Source of the DNA: Planctomycetaceae bacterium | GTDB taxonomy: Bacteria > Planctomycetota > Planctomycetia > Pirellulales > Thermoguttaceae | Direction of reading: 5' to 3' | DNA length: 6,582 nucleotides | NCBI GenBank assembly: GCA_031257725.1 | Contig: JAIROD010000479.1 | Location: forward strand, 1-6,582 | Part shown: piece by piece, positions 6,099 through 6,582 of the stretch | How positions within the stretch are numbered: the first letter of the stretch is position 1 | Layout: each line of letters starts with the position of its first letter | The notes under the pieces: generated by a model | Seen by the model: the letters and a program-made list of their open reading frames with translations, nothing else | Databases searched by the model: none | Told to the model about the DNA's origin: nothing | Made by a program: the position numbers and the translations under genes

Positions 6099-6102
6099 TT
6101 AC
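6089..6102. repeat. Copy 4 of the motif, overlapping a stop codon
   Basis: AACTGAATAGTTAC is identical over 14 bases to 4950-4963. Its TAG (6096-6098) is the stop codon of the TPR gene. Confidence 0.6.
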
Positions 6103-6121
6103 CCGTTCTCTATAAATTAAA

Positions 6122-6231
6122 AGTCGTGCCGAATTGATACCGGAAGGTTTGCCCTGCCTACTGCGTGTCGATTCAGTAACAAATTATCGAGATGGGACTT
6201 GCCTGTTGGATGTAAAAAATGAAAATTTATA
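6122..6231 (+). pseudogene. Possible coding remnant upstream of the antitoxin
   Basis: After a stop at 6119-6121, a short frame stays open for about 35 codons with protein-like wording, including PEGLPCLLRVDSVTNYRDG, and ends at TAA 6229-6231 inside the antitoxin gene. There is no ATG and no Shine-Dalgarno in this frame. The reverse strand is also open across part of it. It may be a fragment of a decayed gene, part of a dispersed repeat, or chance; I do not recognise a family. Confidence 0.2.
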
Positions 6232-6407
6232 AATATTCTGAAGCACTTCAAAATTTTTCAACAGTTTTAAATACTGCATTAAAAGAGGAAGTAATCATTA
6301 CACGAAAAGGTGACAATAAATTCAAATTAGTACCAATAAATAAAAAAAGTAAAAAATCGCATTTAGATATAGAGGGAATAGATACTGATATTACCCCAAT
6401 AAAATAA
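6219..6407 (+). CDS. Phd/YefM-like type II antitoxin, apparently orphan
   Basis: The 62-residue protein resembles small Phd/YefM-type antitoxins. These bind operator DNA through the N-terminal domain and neutralise a cognate toxin (often a PIN-domain or RelE-like RNase) through a flexible C-terminal tail. The opening MKIYKYSEALQNFSTVLNTA (1-20), then VIITRKGDNKFKLVPI (25-40), follow the family pattern of a Y-S-E-A helix, a V/I-I-x-R-K strand and an F-x-L strand. The tail LDIEGIDTDI (49-58) matches the usual toxin-contacting segment but is short. ATG 6219 has only a weak TGGA upstream. About 24% of its bases are G or C, far below rplI and below the paralogs, which points to recent acquisition. 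No toxin frame follows within the window. A toxin normally overlaps or directly follows its antitoxin, so this one is probably orphan, unless its partner lies beyond the end. Confidence 0.78.
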   Translation: MKIYKYSEALQNFSTVLNTALKEEVIITRKGDNKFKLVPINKKSKKSHLDIEGIDTDITPIK

Positions 6408-6582
6408 GAGAATGTAGAGAAGGAAGTTACACCGGTTGAGTTGTAATTGGGAATCTCTAAAAACGTAATATATCAGCGGAATTTGCGAAAACGTATTGGA
6501 TTGCTTTAACAAACCTTATTTTCACCTTATTTTCTTAACTAAACAACCTCAGTAGCATGAAAATAAACAACAACAAACCTTA
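6408..6582. other. Terminal AT-rich spacer
   Basis: I see no supportable gene. An ATG at 6557 opens a frame that runs off the window after eight codons, which is too little to call. The stretch contains a tandem duplication (6513-6534) and an 11-base direct repeat, AACAAACCTTA, at 6508-6518 and 6572-6582. Confidence 0.5.
6513..6534. repeat. Two tandem copies of an 11-bp unit
   Basis: ACCTTATTTTC occurs at 6513-6523 and again directly at 6524-6534 without differences. It is probably replication slippage. The start of the unit recurs at the window end. Confidence 0.7.

Noticed and set aside
5623..6120. 165-codon + strand frame inside the TPR gene
   Set aside because: It is a long shadow frame caused by repetitive TPR codons; the residues are Lys/Arg/Met-rich and unlike any family, while the TPR frame is clearly real.
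106..6476. 13-bp inverted match CTGATATATTACG (106-118) with 6464-6476
   Set aside because: At this length and AT-richness one such match in the window is expected by chance fairly often, and no structure extends it.
6557..6582. Start of a further gene at ATG 6557
   Set aside because: Only eight codons are present before the window ends, with Asn-rich wording that AT-rich DNA gives by chance.

Overview
The window looks like a chromosomal segment of a Planctomycetota bacterium, probably a low-GC, host-associated or anaerobic lineage. The phylum call rests on memory of protein families, not on a search. The single-stranded DNA-binding protein and the basic-extended ribosomal protein L9 both look planctomycetal, and ssb and rplI normally sit close together in that phylum. 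The surrounding exported proteins (LolA-fold-like, TPR) also fit. Every gene I can support lies on the + strand.

Layout: (1) 1-197: a GC-rich, almost perfect 63-bp palindrome, then AT-rich spacer. (2) 198-1211: an Rpn/YhgA-type PD-(D/E)XK nuclease-like protein with an altered active-site motif. (3) 1313-1783: ssb. (4) 1784-2092: a 309-bp spacer carrying a GC-rich imperfect inverted repeat. (5) 2093-3109 and 3157-4182: two tandem paralogous exported, membrane-anchored proteins resembling the LolA/LolB fold. (6) 4321-4863: rplI (bL9). (7) 4864-5132: spacer with a nested inverted repeat, a candidate promoter and a strong Shine-Dalgarno sequence. (8) 5133-6098: an exported helical-hairpin plus TPR protein. 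(9) 6219-6407: a very AT-rich Phd/YefM-like antitoxin with no visible toxin. The last 175 bases hold no gene I can support.

How the parts relate: ssb and rplI are the housekeeping backbone. The tandem paralogs separate them, and repeats plus a selfish-type gene (rpn) flank them, so this is a conserved ribosomal/replication locus that has been opened up by insertions. The paralogs probably act in the cell envelope, with the globular part outside the cytoplasm and a C-terminal helix in the membrane. Their substrate is unknown. The TPR protein is also exported, but nothing in the sequence ties it to the paralogs.

The strongest unusual signal is in the paralog pair. Their last 93 aligned coding bases match at 85 of 93 positions with almost no silent differences, while the preceding 93 bases match at only 65 of 93. 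This suggests recent gene conversion of the membrane-anchor module. A second signal is a short motif (core TGAATAGTTA) that recurs in four places in the window, once as an arm of a nested inverted repeat. I see no CRISPR array, rRNA or tRNA. I did not find a clearly new multi-gene system; the best candidate for something undescribed is the paralog pair with its homogenised anchor.
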